From the NCBI GenBank assembly GCA_037974665.1, contig CM075765.1, positions 14,255,501-14,319,500 of the forward strand: DNA of 64,000 bases. The letters run 5' to 3'. The position numbers were made by a program, and so were the translations under genes. Below, one piece after another: positions 37,215-48,959 of the stretch. Source of the DNA: Ehretia macrophylla (lineage: Eukaryota; Streptophyta; Magnoliopsida; Boraginales; Ehretiaceae). The notes beneath the pieces were generated by a model. It ran no database searches. It was not told where the DNA came from and saw only the letters and a program-made list of their open reading frames with translations. The number at the start of each line of letters is the position of its first letter. The first letter of the stretch is position 1.

Positions 37215-37935
37215 AAAAATGTAATTTCTAGTCTCGGTGACAACATGGCAGAAGGAACAGTGATGGTTTGTTTACCTGCATTCCCCCAGAGAGAAGCCGA
37301 AAAAAGCATGTTTGGGAGTTTGATGCTTGAACCAAAACATATAGGGTGGAAAATAAAGGGTTTGGCAATGTCTTTAAGTTTCAACAGCTTTTTCCAATTC
37401 CATGAAGCAGAGTTAAGAGGTTGAAAGAGCCACAAGTTTGTTACTTTTCAAAAGGTAGTCATAAGCCCACCTCTCCCAAACATACTTATGTCTAGTATGC
37501 AGACGCCACAAATGTCTCATAATGACAGCAGTATTCGAGTCTTTGAGTTGTCTCAGCCCACTACCTCCTTCATCCAATTTCAGACAAACTTTTGGCCAAG
37601 CAATCATAGCTTTTTTCCCATTTTCCTCATTACCTGACCGGAGAAAGGCTGCTAACTTCTTTTCAATGATTTCCAAGACCCCATTCGGAAGGAAGAAAGT
37701 CCTCGCCCAATAAGATGCTGACGCCCAACAAACGTGAGCCATTTGGGCGCCCGGTTACAAAATTTCTGAATAAGGCCATCACAATCACTCCTATGAAGTC
37801 TCCTTGGTAGGAGTGGCACACCAAGGTATTTCATAGGCAATTTACGAAGGTTGAAACTAGTTAGGTGGAGCCCATCTGATGGTTTGTCACAAGTTTTGTC
37901 ACCAAATGTCGTCGCTAAAGTCATATGGAAAAAAC
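37215..37935 (-). pseudogene. L1-type LINE reverse transcriptase C-terminal fragment
   Basis: Read on the minus strand: LPMKYLGVPLLPRRLHRSDC (the RT thumb motif of plant LINEs), then after a frame change near 37730 FFLPNGVLEIIEKKLAAFLR, KKAMIAWPKVCLKLDEGGSG and LRQLKDSNTAVIMRHLWRL, then NSASWNWKKLLKLKDIAKPF in a third frame. Two frameshifts. The polymerase active site is upstream of this fragment and absent. Lies between RN1 and SLF2. Confidence 0.85.
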
Positions 37936-37949
37936 TCGTAGCTAGAGGC

Positions 37950-39050
37950 ATCTCTAGTTTTGTTACTAATTTCGCCCCTCATTGCAATATTATTGCTAAT
38001 AGTCATTGCTTAAATTGTCCCTAATTTTTATCCATTTTTTTCATAATATTTAAAATTAATAAAATATAGGAGATAAAAATAAATAGTTAGTAAACACAAA
38101 AGTTATATTAGATAACTTTTACAATTTCTAAAAGTTTTACCAAAAATAGAACATATTCAAAATATTTACAATATTCAACATAGAATATGTAAGTCTCTAA
38201 TATAAAGCCAGAAATCGTTCATAGTTTTATAACATCATACAACATAGCAATAGCAAAACTAAGTCTAAACTATAAGGGAAACATAGTAAAAGATACAATC
38301 CTCATAACTTTGTAACACAATAATGGCTAAATTATAATTCAAGCATGAAAGTTGTGCCAAAAATACGAACAATTCCCAATCAATATGATCAAAAGTTATA
38401 TAATCCTGAAAAACTTGACTAATAAAAAGCGTAACATGACTAATCCGTCCAAAAAAACCTATGCCCAAAATGCCAGCATATTACTCCGAACAAATCCAAT
38501 AGGTAGTAGGATCAAGCACGTGCAACAGATCTACAAGAAAATATAAAAACATCAGTCTAAAAACTTTGCAAGTTGCATACATCTAGATCAGCTAGCTTAG
38601 AAACTCTAGGTTCTTATTATTTTTCAACTAAAATCACTTAATTTCAGTTTAGCAACAAAGACACATACAAGGACCAGATTTTCTAATCTTGTTTATGGCT
38701 AATGATTATATATGTATGTATATTAATATTACAGACCTACATTAGATAAATCTTCTCATAGAAAACATAAATTTTACTTCAAGCAAAATTTTATCCACAT
38801 AGTCAAATAACAAAAGAACTAATAACTCTTTTACATTACTTACTTGTTTTGCCCCTGTGAAAACCGCCTGTCTACTTTTGTTTCATGCTAAACTCATGTT
38901 GATCTAAAACGAAGATATATGCATTGTCCACAATAGCACAATAAACTCTAACATTTCTTATGTTCCTCTTGCAAGACAAATATGACAAGGGTATGGAAAG
39001 TATACAAGACAGGAGCAAAATGTTTGCACTTCAGGATCATCAAATATCAC
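37950..39050. other. no gene seen
   Basis: AT-rich spacer between the LINE fragment and the right SLF arm. No motif found. Confidence 0.4.
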
Positions 39051-39054
39051 TTCT

Positions 39055-41480
39055 ACCATGAATAAATAAAAATGATCTCCCAAATTGTACTAATAAATAC
39101 ATTTTATATATCTATCGAAGTGGTTAAAGTAGCACTTGGTTTGAGCCAACAAGATTCTTAACTAATCCCCCAAGTCTGCTCCCGACGACCATGCCACTTT
39201 GGCTCCACGTTACCACAATCTTTTCCTCATACTGGTGGATATCGGGTGACCAAGTATGCCATCCGATCTAAATAAAACTGGAAAGATTCTCGTTATAAAC
39301 AAGAGGTGGTATCGAATCATCCAACTCAATCTCAAGATCAGTAATTTCTTGGGTACACAAATTGATGGAAAGAAACTTATAATTGTCATCACAAACAAGT
39401 AAACATTGACCATTCTTCCAAGATCCCGCTACCGTGAGATTCGTCGCTAGCATGTCTGTAGTCATAAATTTAGCCCAAGACACATGAACAACAACACGCG
39501 GGTCTCGACCTTCGTGGTCTTGGAGGTGTTCATCCTGCATTAACCAAATCTCCTTGAGGTAGTTACCGTGAGATTTGTCGCTAGCATGGTATCATTGAAA
39601 GCAACAATCGCCGCCCAATAACCGTAATAATTATCGCCCATGAATCCTGCTGTGGGTGGATCAGGCAACTATAACACATCAAATGTTTGATATCTAAAAT
39701 CATATACAAAAAGTCTCTCTGGCAAGCAAGAATCTGCGGAGCGCCAGTAAAATTTTCCTTTTAAATAAATAGAGCAGCCCTCACCATCAGATGTAAAGAT
39801 ACCATGCGGAACAGTGACATTGATCTCCTTCCATTATTGATCAGGATTCTTCAGGCTGTATTGTTGTACCTTATACGAGTACGAGGCCGGTACATCATGC
39901 AGGGGTAAATGGCGAAAAGTCAAAATTTTCACCACTTGATAATCATTCGTTTTATGATCGAAACCAAATGCAAGAAAATTTTCCCAATGACAAGTGTTTG
40001 GTGGTTCTTTGGGATAATCACTTGTTGGAAGGGCCTTAAATTCTTTAGTAGCAGGATTGAAAACGAAAATGTCACGTTGTGACGTATACGCAACACAAAA
40101 TATGCCCCGCTCATCACTCAACAAATCGTTGGGTGATCCTTTCGGGACCAGTTGAGGTAGCTCCAGATCAACACATCTGATTGTTGTTTTTTCGTCGTCG
40201 TCATGAATAAGCAGAGAAAGTACAACATCCTCCATATCAATGTCGCAAAGAATTGCAGGCACGGTTCGACGTGCAAAGAGGATACAACTATTTTTAGTAA
40301 TACGAGCTCTGGTTTCAAAGTGTTTGTCTATGAAATTGGGATCTGCCACCAGTGCCTGCCATGATTTGCAAACACTCTTGAATCGCACTAGACATTTTTG
40401 CGGGAAGCCTTGCCAATATGTTCATCATCACATCTTCATGCAAATTCCCACTTATCATCATTTTGATGTTTTTGCTAGCTAGAAAACTAAATTAATTGTA
40501 AGGAGTAGGGTTGAAATTAAAGAGCGCTAGCTATATGTATAGTGAGAGAAAACAAATGTACGCAGAATAATCATGCCATTAAAACCTATATATAATTGGG
40601 ACGACGAAATATAAAGGTGGTTCAAACCATCAGTGGTCTCAGCGTGGGAGATCATAATTAATATGCATCACATATTCCATTTTTTATGCTTAATCCTCGG
40701 GATTATCCACGGTGCTCATTTTTCCAATTCAAAAGAGTAGTTCTTGATCTTATTTTCACTTCTCAAACCGAGAGATCCATAAATGGGGATCCTCTTGATT
40801 TTTTCATGTGTGAGACCATTTAACTCATTCCCTTCTTTGTAGATTCTGCAACATTAAAAATTTAAACATTGCTTAATTTATGTATCACCCTAGAGAAATT
40901 TTATCATACCGATAAGAGATTTGATGTTTAATTCACAAATATTTTATATCATAAAACATCACTCCTTTATCATTCTTTATATAAGAGAAATTTATTACGT
41001 ACATATATAAGATATTTGACATTCAATATAACAAATTATACAATATAAAGTAGGTGCGAAGAGGTGAAGGGACACATAAAATATTAATTCAAAAATCTAC
41101 ACAAAAATAACATATACACAAAAGAGAGACGACTAATGCATTTAATATTTGACCCGTTTCACAATTGTTCACACTACAATTCCATCTAATTTCTAATTAT
41201 TCGGGTAGTTTTGAATTTTTCATGCCTAAAAACATTTTTGACTCTTTCTCCGGTTTGCATATTAATTATGGGGCATTAAAAATTTACCATCCTCTATGCA
41301 ATAGTTGACACTAAACTTGTACATTAGTGATTTATCAATTGGCGAGTCACGAGAAAATAGATGAGTTAATTTTTAATTACAACTCAAATTAACTCTACCT
41401 ACACTCGCCTAATTTGTTTGTTTTGTCAACTTTAAATCCAAAGGACAAAATATAGCACCTTAAATATTACTGTTGAGTTA
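39055..41480 (-). repeat. right arm of inverted SLF duplication
   Basis: Reverse complement of 29880-32065. It includes the 3' flank (39060-39267), SLF2, the leader and upstream blocks up to the AACTTTAAATCCAAAGGAC stretch at about 41430. The segment around 40735 lacks some 90 bases that are present in the left arm and in the third copy at 51.9 kb, so it has had its own deletion. Confidence 0.8.
39268..40461 (-). pseudogene. SLF2: S-locus F-box-like pseudogene
   Basis: The start survives here: MMISGNLHEDVMMNILARLP, the classic opening of an SLF F-box. An A run at 40395-40399 is one base too long for the frame, which shifts before RFKSVCKSWQALVADP. The FBA domain follows (FVFNPATKEFKALP, FGFDHKTNDYQVVKI) until a TAA at 39834-39836 where SLF1 has serine, then a TAG at 39669-39671 where SLF1 has glutamine. 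Near 39565-39588 a stretch of the gene is replaced by a copy of its own downstream segment 39431-39454. The last 90 codons are open again. It would have been a pollen SCF substrate receptor. The A-run frameshift alone could be a sequencing error, but the two stops make a pseudogene secure. Confidence 0.87.
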
Positions 41481-41484
41481 TTTA

Positions 41485-41860
41485 TAGATGCATTATTTTT
41501 TGGACAGTGGTGGTCTCTGCAGATCTTATTTGTGATAACAAATCGAAAGAAAATCAACCACCTCATTACAATTGGTTGTAATATAATATTAATACGTTTT
41601 GTGGCCGAGAAGTGAATGCTCACATATCGTGGCAAAGATTGTGTTTCATTAAAATATGATAACAAAGCTCTTTAGATTCTTGAAAGGTTTTAAATCTTTT
41701 AATTTGATTCTCGATAAGGGCTGAGTTAACTATTTACAATAAAAAAATGCACCTCTTCTATATGAATAAATTATGTTTCTCAATAGTTAATATATGAGAT
41801 TCTCAACTACTCACCTATTGCCAATTATGTTTCTCAATAGTTAATATGAGACATTCAATT
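41485..41860. other. no gene seen
   Basis: Spacer beyond the right SLF arm. ATTATGTTTCTCAATAGTTA is present twice in tandem (about 41770 and 41824). Confidence 0.4.
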
Positions 41861-41861
41861 A

Positions 41862-42550
41862 TTTGTTGGGAATCGGACACACACACATAGCACACAAGCA
41901 CAACAGAAGCAACACACGATAGTTTTAACGTGATTCGTCCGTCTGTCTACATCCATGACACAAGTAATTGGGAACTCCATTATTCGACAATAAACCATTA
42001 CAACGCGGAAGATCTTTTTGTCGGGAAAAGATCCAAACATTCCCCTCACTCAAACGCTTATAGTTTTAGGAAAAACTATAAAATCCTCCCAAGTGACTTT
42101 ATGAACGGAAAATTTAAACCCTTGCACAAGGACTTTATATATGGCTAAAGTTTAAATCTTTTCCAAATCGGCTTTTTTCTGGCAAAAGCAAGAGAAACAC
42201 TCTCAATACTCGGCTCACCCCCACTAAAAATACCACCCATGGGGTATGACTCTCGTGGCAAACAATTATAAGCTAGAAAGTTGTATTTATTGGTACCAAA
42301 ACCTAACTTTACTAGGATTTTGATTCTTATTTCTTCTCTTAATGGACTCCTCCTTATCTTCAACTTCTCATTGGGCTTGGGCTTAAGTCAAAAACTCAAC
42401 AAACCTTTCCTTTGGCGAAAAGTCCAAGCATCATCACTGCAACTGAGACCTTTTCTCAGTCTTCGTCATCTTCATCTTCATGCTAGAGTCCGCATTTAAT
42501 AGCAATAAAAACAACACCTTTGAGAACCTCTCTCTAATGCATCAAAGCCT
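41862..42550 (-). mobile_element. copia-type LTR fragment
   Basis: Begins TGTTGGGAATCGGACACACA on the plus strand, followed by AGTTTTAACGTGATTCG and GTCTACATCCATGACAC. In reverse, this order is typical of the 3' half of Tork/SIRE-like copia LTRs (sequence around CGTGGATGTAGAC...ACGTTAAA). The far end is not defined and no target duplication is seen. Confidence 0.4.
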
Positions 42551-42559
42551 CGTTGTTGA

Positions 42560-43855
42560 CTTTATGCCAAAAGATATGATTTTGATGATAACAAATCAAG
42601 GAAAAATGAATTTGTCAAATGTGTTTGTGTATCAAAATGTTTTGGCTTATGTGCATTATATTGTACTAATGATTTTGTAAGCCAAAATATCTTGTAAATG
42701 CTTGGTGTTGAAAGAGGAAGATGATCTTGCACAAAGAAGATATGTGATTGATCAAAGAAGAGATACAAGATAGAAAATATGCAAGCTTATATATGCCATT
42801 GAAGAATATAAAGATCAAGCTTGCCACTAGCATGAAGAAATGAACTCTTGAAGAGCTAAAGAAGTGAAGATCATATTTCAAGAATTAAGACTTAAAGACA
42901 TGAAGATCAAGTGGTGTTATAAGGATGGAGACGTGGTGACATAAGAGATAGTGGCTTAAAAATGTTGTTTGCCTTAGATATGTATTTTTATGGTTCAAGC
43001 ACTTAGTAATCTTCCAAAAATGTCTTTAAATCTTTCTTCAAGAGTTTTGAAAAGATTTCAAAAGGTTAAATGGGTTGGAACATTTTTTAAAAAAATATTT
43101 TTAAAAGGTTTAAATAATTTATCTTTAAAAGATTGAATTTTCGGATAAAAACTTTGTTATAAACTCTTGAATTCAAAAATCGATTTTGATCTTTTCACAA
43201 GAGTTTAGAAAATGTTTGAGATGTTAAATGGCATGAAAAAATCTTTTGAAGAAGTGTTTTTATGAGGTTTAAACTTTATATCTTCAAGAGACTTGATAGC
43301 AAATATTTTGGATAAAGTTTTGCTAAAAATCGAGTGACCCCAGGAGTGATACCCGGGCTTAATAACAAAACCGTTATCAAGACTGCCCCATGGGCAAAAT
43401 CGTTGCATTTTTACTGGGCTTGATACCCGATTGTGTTAACAAGACTAGTATCACAACCGGTGGTCTGGGAATCTGAACAACTAGCCATTTTATGACCGTT
43501 ATAATAATTTTTATAAATACGTCCAACCCGAATCATCAATTGAACTCTTCCAACATCTCCAAAACATCATTTATTGATTATAAGCTTCAAATTTCATATA
43601 CTAAATTCAATATATACCAAGCTTGAGCTATAACTTGCAAAGCTATTGAGCATTCAAGAGCTTTCAATTGTATTATCTACTTATTGAGTTTTGATTATTC
43701 TTCATTGTATTATCTTTAAAATACTTAAATCCTTGTATTGTACACACTATTGGGCTCTAAATTAGGATTGAGAGAGTCCTTGTAAAGAGAAGAGTGTGAA
43801 AAAAAACCTTTGTGGACTCAAAGAAAAAGGGATAGTAGGTTGATATTTTACCTAC
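42560..43855 (+). mobile_element. LTR-like fragment resembling SIRE/Maximus copia LTRs
   Basis: GATTTTGATGATAACAAATC at the left and TTGTACACACTATTGGG, GAGAGAGTCCTTGTAAAG and AAAGGGATAGTAGGTTGA at the right are stretches I associate with SIRE/Maximus LTRs. No frames of interest inside. Placement rests on recalled family features and no alignment was run. Confidence 0.45.
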
Positions 43856-43874
43856 ATTTAAAAAAGCTTGTGCT

Positions 43875-44932
43875 TTCTTTTACCCAAATTCTGCCATGAC
43901 ATCAAACCCACCCAAACTAAATCTTAATGTTTAGGACATGTTGGTCTTTCACCCTTTTAATAAAAAAATCCAAAAATTACCCAACCCCATATTCTCTCTC
44001 ATACACACACAAACACACATGAAAAACAATATTTCTCTCAATCACACACACAACACACACTCTCTATATCTCTCACGCTAGAACACATATGCGCAAATCA
44101 CACCCACGTGCACGTGCACAAATCGCACTCACATACACGTTCACAAATCACACAAACATGGGAATTACAGGTTTGGCTTTGGTTTGCTCAAGAATATGAT
44201 CAGCAAAATAGTGAAAATTCAGACACTCTTCCAACAATTTTATTTTTCTTTCTTTCAAAAATCTGCATGACAAGGAACTCAAGTAATTAGTGCTTTTTTT
44301 TCTTTTTTCTATTTCTCTTTTCCTAAATGACTATACCTTCATTACTCTATATAGATTGAAATTGCAAAGCATATGAATGCATCGACACTGCTAAGAGTTT
44401 TATGATGTCTGATAAGCATTAATTGAAACCAAAGCAAAAATGTTGTATATATATATATAATGTATCATACTCTAATTAATGTTCAACAGGAAAAAGAAAT
44501 CAGAAGAGCTGGGTAGAACCAAAGCCAAATATGATATGTTCAAAAGGAAAAAGAAATCAGAAGAGCTGGGTAGAACCAAAGCCAAATATGATATGTTCAA
44601 AAGGAAAAAGAAATCAGAAGAGTTGGGTGGAACCAAAGCCAAATCCCCTTCCCCATGGTTGTAATATGTGCATTGTGTATGTGGGTATGATTTGTATTAT
44701 GTGGTCTAGTATGTGTGAGAGAAGGGGAGAATTAGTGTGTGTGATTGAAACATAAACAGTGTTATGTGCGTGTGTGTGTGTGTGAGAGAGAATTGGAGTT
44801 AGGTAATTTTTGGATTTTCTGGGTTAAAAGGGTGAAAGACCAACATGCCCTCAACATTAAGACTTTGTTTGGGTGAGTTTGATGCCATGGGAAAATCTAG
44901 GTAAAAGAATAAGGTTATAGGGGTATTTGGGT
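43875..44932. mobile_element. foldback element with about 130-bp inverted arms
   Basis: Left arm from TTCTTTTACCCAAATTCTGC to about 44000 matches the right arm (about 44790-44932), which ends AAAATCTAGGTAAAAGAA, in reverse orientation. Shared inside are CATCAAACCCACCCAAAC, ATGTTGGTCTTTCACCC and TCCAAAAATTACC. The interior carries CA/GT tracts and a 57-bp tandem repeat. No clear target duplication. Confidence 0.65.
44480..44645 (+). repeat. 57-bp tandem repeat, about 2.9 copies
   Basis: Units beginning GTTCAACAGGAAAAAGAAAT or GTTCAAAAGGAAAAAGAAAT at 44480, 44537 and 44594, nearly identical. Because 57 is divisible by three, the plus strand stays open and spells a 19-residue basic repeat (FKRKKKSEELGRTKAKYDM). 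No evidence that it is translated. Confidence 0.9.
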
Positions 44933-44984
44933 TTTATCCAAGAATTCATGCGGAATACGGGATTTACTCCTAAATAGTATTGTT

Positions 44985-45663
44985 TTTTTTTTTTTTTTGC
45001 TAAATAAGCAAGTGACTCAATTCATTCCCGAAAATCATGTACAAAAAGGGGCAAGGCTTCGCCTAATAGAGGATCCTTGAGTCAAGATCTCATGCCATAC
45101 AAATGTTTCTATTAAAGTTACAAAAACGAAATTTGTGTTTTCTATTTTTTAGATTAAGTAGAACACAAGATTTAATAGAAGCAAAAATGTGCTCCTCTGT
45201 TTGTGTCGTTCCATCAAATAAGCGATAATTTCTTTCAGTCCATATATGATAGCATGCAGCACCCAGCAGAATGTGGAATATGCAAGATTGAAGAGCCTTA
45301 GTGTGGACCCAGTTCTTAGACCAAAGACAGACAGATTCCCAAGACAGAAGATCCGTTCCAATGCAAGTAGCTCTAAGACATATTTGCCAGATGCGTTAGA
45401 CAAAGCTACATTCAAAGAATAAGTTATCACAAGACTCTGCAGAGTTACAACAAAAATGGCACACAATCAAACCATTGAAACCCCAAAAAAATAATCTTTA
45501 TCTAGTAGAAAGCCTGTCCAAATTGACAAGCCAATGACAAAAAACACGTTTAATAATAATACCCTTGAACCAAACCATCTTTCACCACTCCACTTTGCTC
45601 AACTTAGCGTGAATGGCTTCATAGGCAGACTAGGCCGAGAAGCTTCTAGATGGATTAGGAGTG
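44985..45663 (-). mobile_element. 5'-truncated LINE insertion with poly(A) and target duplication
   Basis: Minus-strand text shows the zf-RVT tail of plant LINEs: HAKLSKVEWWKMVWFKG, then, after stops and a frame change, FFECSF, RIWQICLRATCIG, CIFHILLGAACYHIWTERN and AYLMERHK-type endings. A T run at 44985-44999 is the poly(A) tail of the minus-strand element. The 15-bp duplication CTAAATAGTATTGTT flanks it (44970-44984 and 45664-45678), proving target-primed insertion. Several stops, so dead on arrival or long decayed. Confidence 0.88.
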
Positions 45664-46099
45664 CTAAATAGTATTGTTATCAAATCTGTTAGCTATATAC
45701 CTCTCGTGATTCACATCAAATTGAACTTGGCTGAGTAACTGATTTCACTATAATAACAACTCCTCGGCGTATATAGGGAATTAATGTTGTTGTGTTTTGT
45801 TATAGAAAACAAATTAGTGGAGCCATAGCATTTTTTTTAAAAGAATATTACATATGTTAAAAGGAAAAATTTGGAGGTTTGTGGGAAGAATGGTATATCC
45901 CAGCCAATGTAGTTTAGAATGTAAGGTTTCTACATGTCATAGACTGACCGAAAAATTGGAAAAATGTAGCCATCATTTTTGTCTGGAAAATATTTTTTAA
46001 TTAATTAATTTTTTGATGTTATCAATCGCAAGAAAATTGAAAAAATATTTTCTGGAAAAATATTTTACGGCAAACAAACGGAGCCAAAATTTCAAACTT

Positions 46100-46320
46100 G
46101 AGGCACGACATGGTCTAGCAGTATATAGGGTGAAATCCTTCTTGTGAGGTTGCAGATTCGACACTCTCAACTATTTTAGAGTTTTGTCCTTGATTGACTA
46201 AGTGCATGTGTAGGGGCACACCGCTGCACCAGGGATTTACCAGTTAGTGGTCAAATTTCGTCAGATAATCCAATAATCGAGATCCGCCAATTGGATTCCC
46301 ATATCATCCAAAAAAAAAAA
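46100..46320 (+). repeat. tRNA-like SINE remnant
   Basis: CATGGTCTAGCAGTATATAG resembles an A box, and GGTTGCAGATTCGACACTC a B box, followed by about 150 bases of unrelated body and an A run (46309-46320). Read as a decayed tRNA-derived SINE. Confidence 0.45.
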
Positions 46321-46359
46321 TTCAAACTTAGAGAATAAACATTTAGAAAAAAGTTTTCA

Positions 46360-48780
46360 TTGCTCATACATTATAAAACTCTATTCTCTTTATAAATTTT
46401 TTTATCTCAATGATCCTGATCAGCACCGCAATTTGAGAATAACTATTGGAGAAAATTATTGACTCAAGCTATCATATACAATGCTCCCATGTTACACGAT
46501 GTGGAGAATTATTAAGAACCAAAGCAATTGGTAATCTAATATATATCATGAACCAGTGAACGTGATCCATTATACATTATGTCATATTTGCACCTGCCAT
46601 TAATATGTACCTGTCGACATGTAATTCGGATGCCTAGTTTAACGCGTGTGATTGTTTGAATTTTCAATGTGGTTGTTTGTATAAAGGTAGAGTTTGAAGA
46701 CCATGGTGAGAAAACAAAAAGGGGAAATAATAAGGAAAAAGATGAAAAAGAAGGAAATGGAAAGAAAATTGAAAAATAAGAGATAAAACATTTAATGGAA
46801 ATGAATAATGGGGTTAAGTACTTTTAAACTTATTTGACAATAAAATCAAGTGAGTCAATAGACAAAGGTTAGCAAAAGAGGAAGATAGCTAAAAAGATAT
46901 TGTCCATATGTTATGTGAAAGATCATTTGGGGCCTATGGATTGGGCTACCCATTTTCACCCAGACCGATTTGACATATTTTCTAAAGGATTGAAAATGAA
47001 CGAGTCTACTTAATTTTAACTATTACACTATTACTCACATCAACTCTACTTACATTCACCTAATTCGACTATCTTGTAAATTTTAAATTCAAATAACATA
47101 ACTAAGTGCAGTAAATATTGTCACGTCCCAAACGCAATAACATAATAAGTCCAACACAGGAAATGTTGTGAAAAGTAGACTAGTCTTCAAAGACACAAGG
47201 CACGCACATATGTATTTATTTCATGCATTATAAAGTAAATATCAAGTTTTAACCATATTATCCTACTTAATGTCATCTCTTGAAAAACATAAATAAGTTT
47301 GACTATATATAACTAAAGCCAGTCTCGAGTTTGACACACCACGGCGGCCCATTAAAGACATATTTTGATGAATGTCAACAGCACATGAAAGCGTGTAATC
47401 AAGTCATATGTATCAAATTGAAGTACTAACAGACGAAAAAAAACATATAGTGCCCATAGACATGAGCTGAAAATGCTTGTATATCAAGCATTTCACGTAA
47501 ACATGTGCAATTTTTATTTTTTATTTTTTATTTTTAATTCAAGGGAGACCTAAGTCGTACAATTAAAAATATGTAATTTTTCATGTAATAGTAAGATGCA
47601 TGTTCTGTGTGTTGCGCTACTATTAATTCAAATACAATAACTTTGTGTAGATATTTATAAAGATGAAGGCTACAAATCCATGTGTGAATTTAAAAACTCT
47701 CACTGTTCTTATACAAAAAAATTGTTATATTCTTACACAGAAAGCTGAGATGTCTATTTGAGGAAACCACTTAGGCTTACTAAACCCCGTATGATAAAGA
47801 CTGCCTAGTATTCATGAACGACTTCCTTAATAATTTGCATCATTTACTTTCAAAAATAGATCAAGATAAAATTTCAAATCATACGTTGATAAACATGATT
47901 TTTCACAATAATCTCTTGGTTATTATGATCAAATCTAATGATCATAATCAGGTGCATTGCAAATCAATTGATAGTAGTGAATCTTCTGACGGAGCATGGG
48001 AAAGGTACCAATATCAATCATAATCAAGAGCATAGATTTGGAAAGGTCATAGTAGTGATCGAGTATTCTTTTTTTTTTTTTTTTTTGTCATAGTAGTTAG
48101 TATTCTTCTGAATCAATTGGTACAGTTTACATGATTCAGGAATGAGTATTCTAAATCATATAAAATGTACCAATTAGAATAAATTCATCATGGAAAAGAA
48201 AGATGCGATTCATACCACGTAGAATGACCCGTCATTTCAGATATGGAAATGTGAAATAGTAAGGTTTAAGACAAACCTTGAATTCTTACATTATAAATTC
48301 TATCAAATTAAGGCAATATTAATTAGACTGCAGGAAAGAAAAAGATTTTAAAAACTTAACATGATCAGAATACATTAGCGAACGTTCAATACAAGTTGGA
48401 TGCATTATTTAGGTTATTGATATTCTTTAGACAAAACAAGAGAAGATACAACATATTTTACTACCATTAAAAACAACAATTATAAGTAGACCAAAATCGA
48501 TCAAATTAAACAACAATTGAACATGATCGATCTGCTTTAGTTTGTTTGATGCCTTCCGGTGGACAGATGGATTTCTGCCTTTTGTTCACGAATTAATGAA
48601 AACTTTGTTGTGGATCGGAGGATATATTAATGTTCAATCTCATACAACGTGAATTACATAATTAAACATAATGTTGGCGATGAAAAGAATACCATGTCAT
48701 GCATACAATCTTTTGCAAGTCGAAGCATGAACATTTTGCAATTTGAAGTTTTAACTACTTGATCCTTACGTTCACATATA
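46360..48780. other. no gene seen; possible SLF upstream relic at 46.97-47.12 kb
   Basis: AT-rich intergenic DNA. The stretch near 46970-47120 (CAACTCTACTTACATTCACCTAATTCG...AAATTCAAATAACATAA, interrupted) resembles the far-upstream block of the SLF copies at 41390-41450 and 52610-52690, in the same orientation. A T run with duplicated TCATAGTAGT flanks lies near 48070-48100. Confidence 0.4.
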
Positions 48781-48785
48781 TTATA

Positions 48786-48788
48786 AAT

Positions 48789-48859
<71 letters not shown>
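48786..48859. repeat. compound (CA)n(TA)n(GA)n microsatellite
   Basis: Three adjoining dinucleotide tracts, just downstream of the RN2 stop. Confidence 0.95.
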
Positions 48860-48863
<4 letters not shown>

Positions 48864-48959
48864 TGTACGCTCATTATAATTGTAGTACACAGCACAACTT
48901 CAATGGAAAATATTCTAGTATGCGCTTACTCTTGTTAAATATATATATATATATACACA

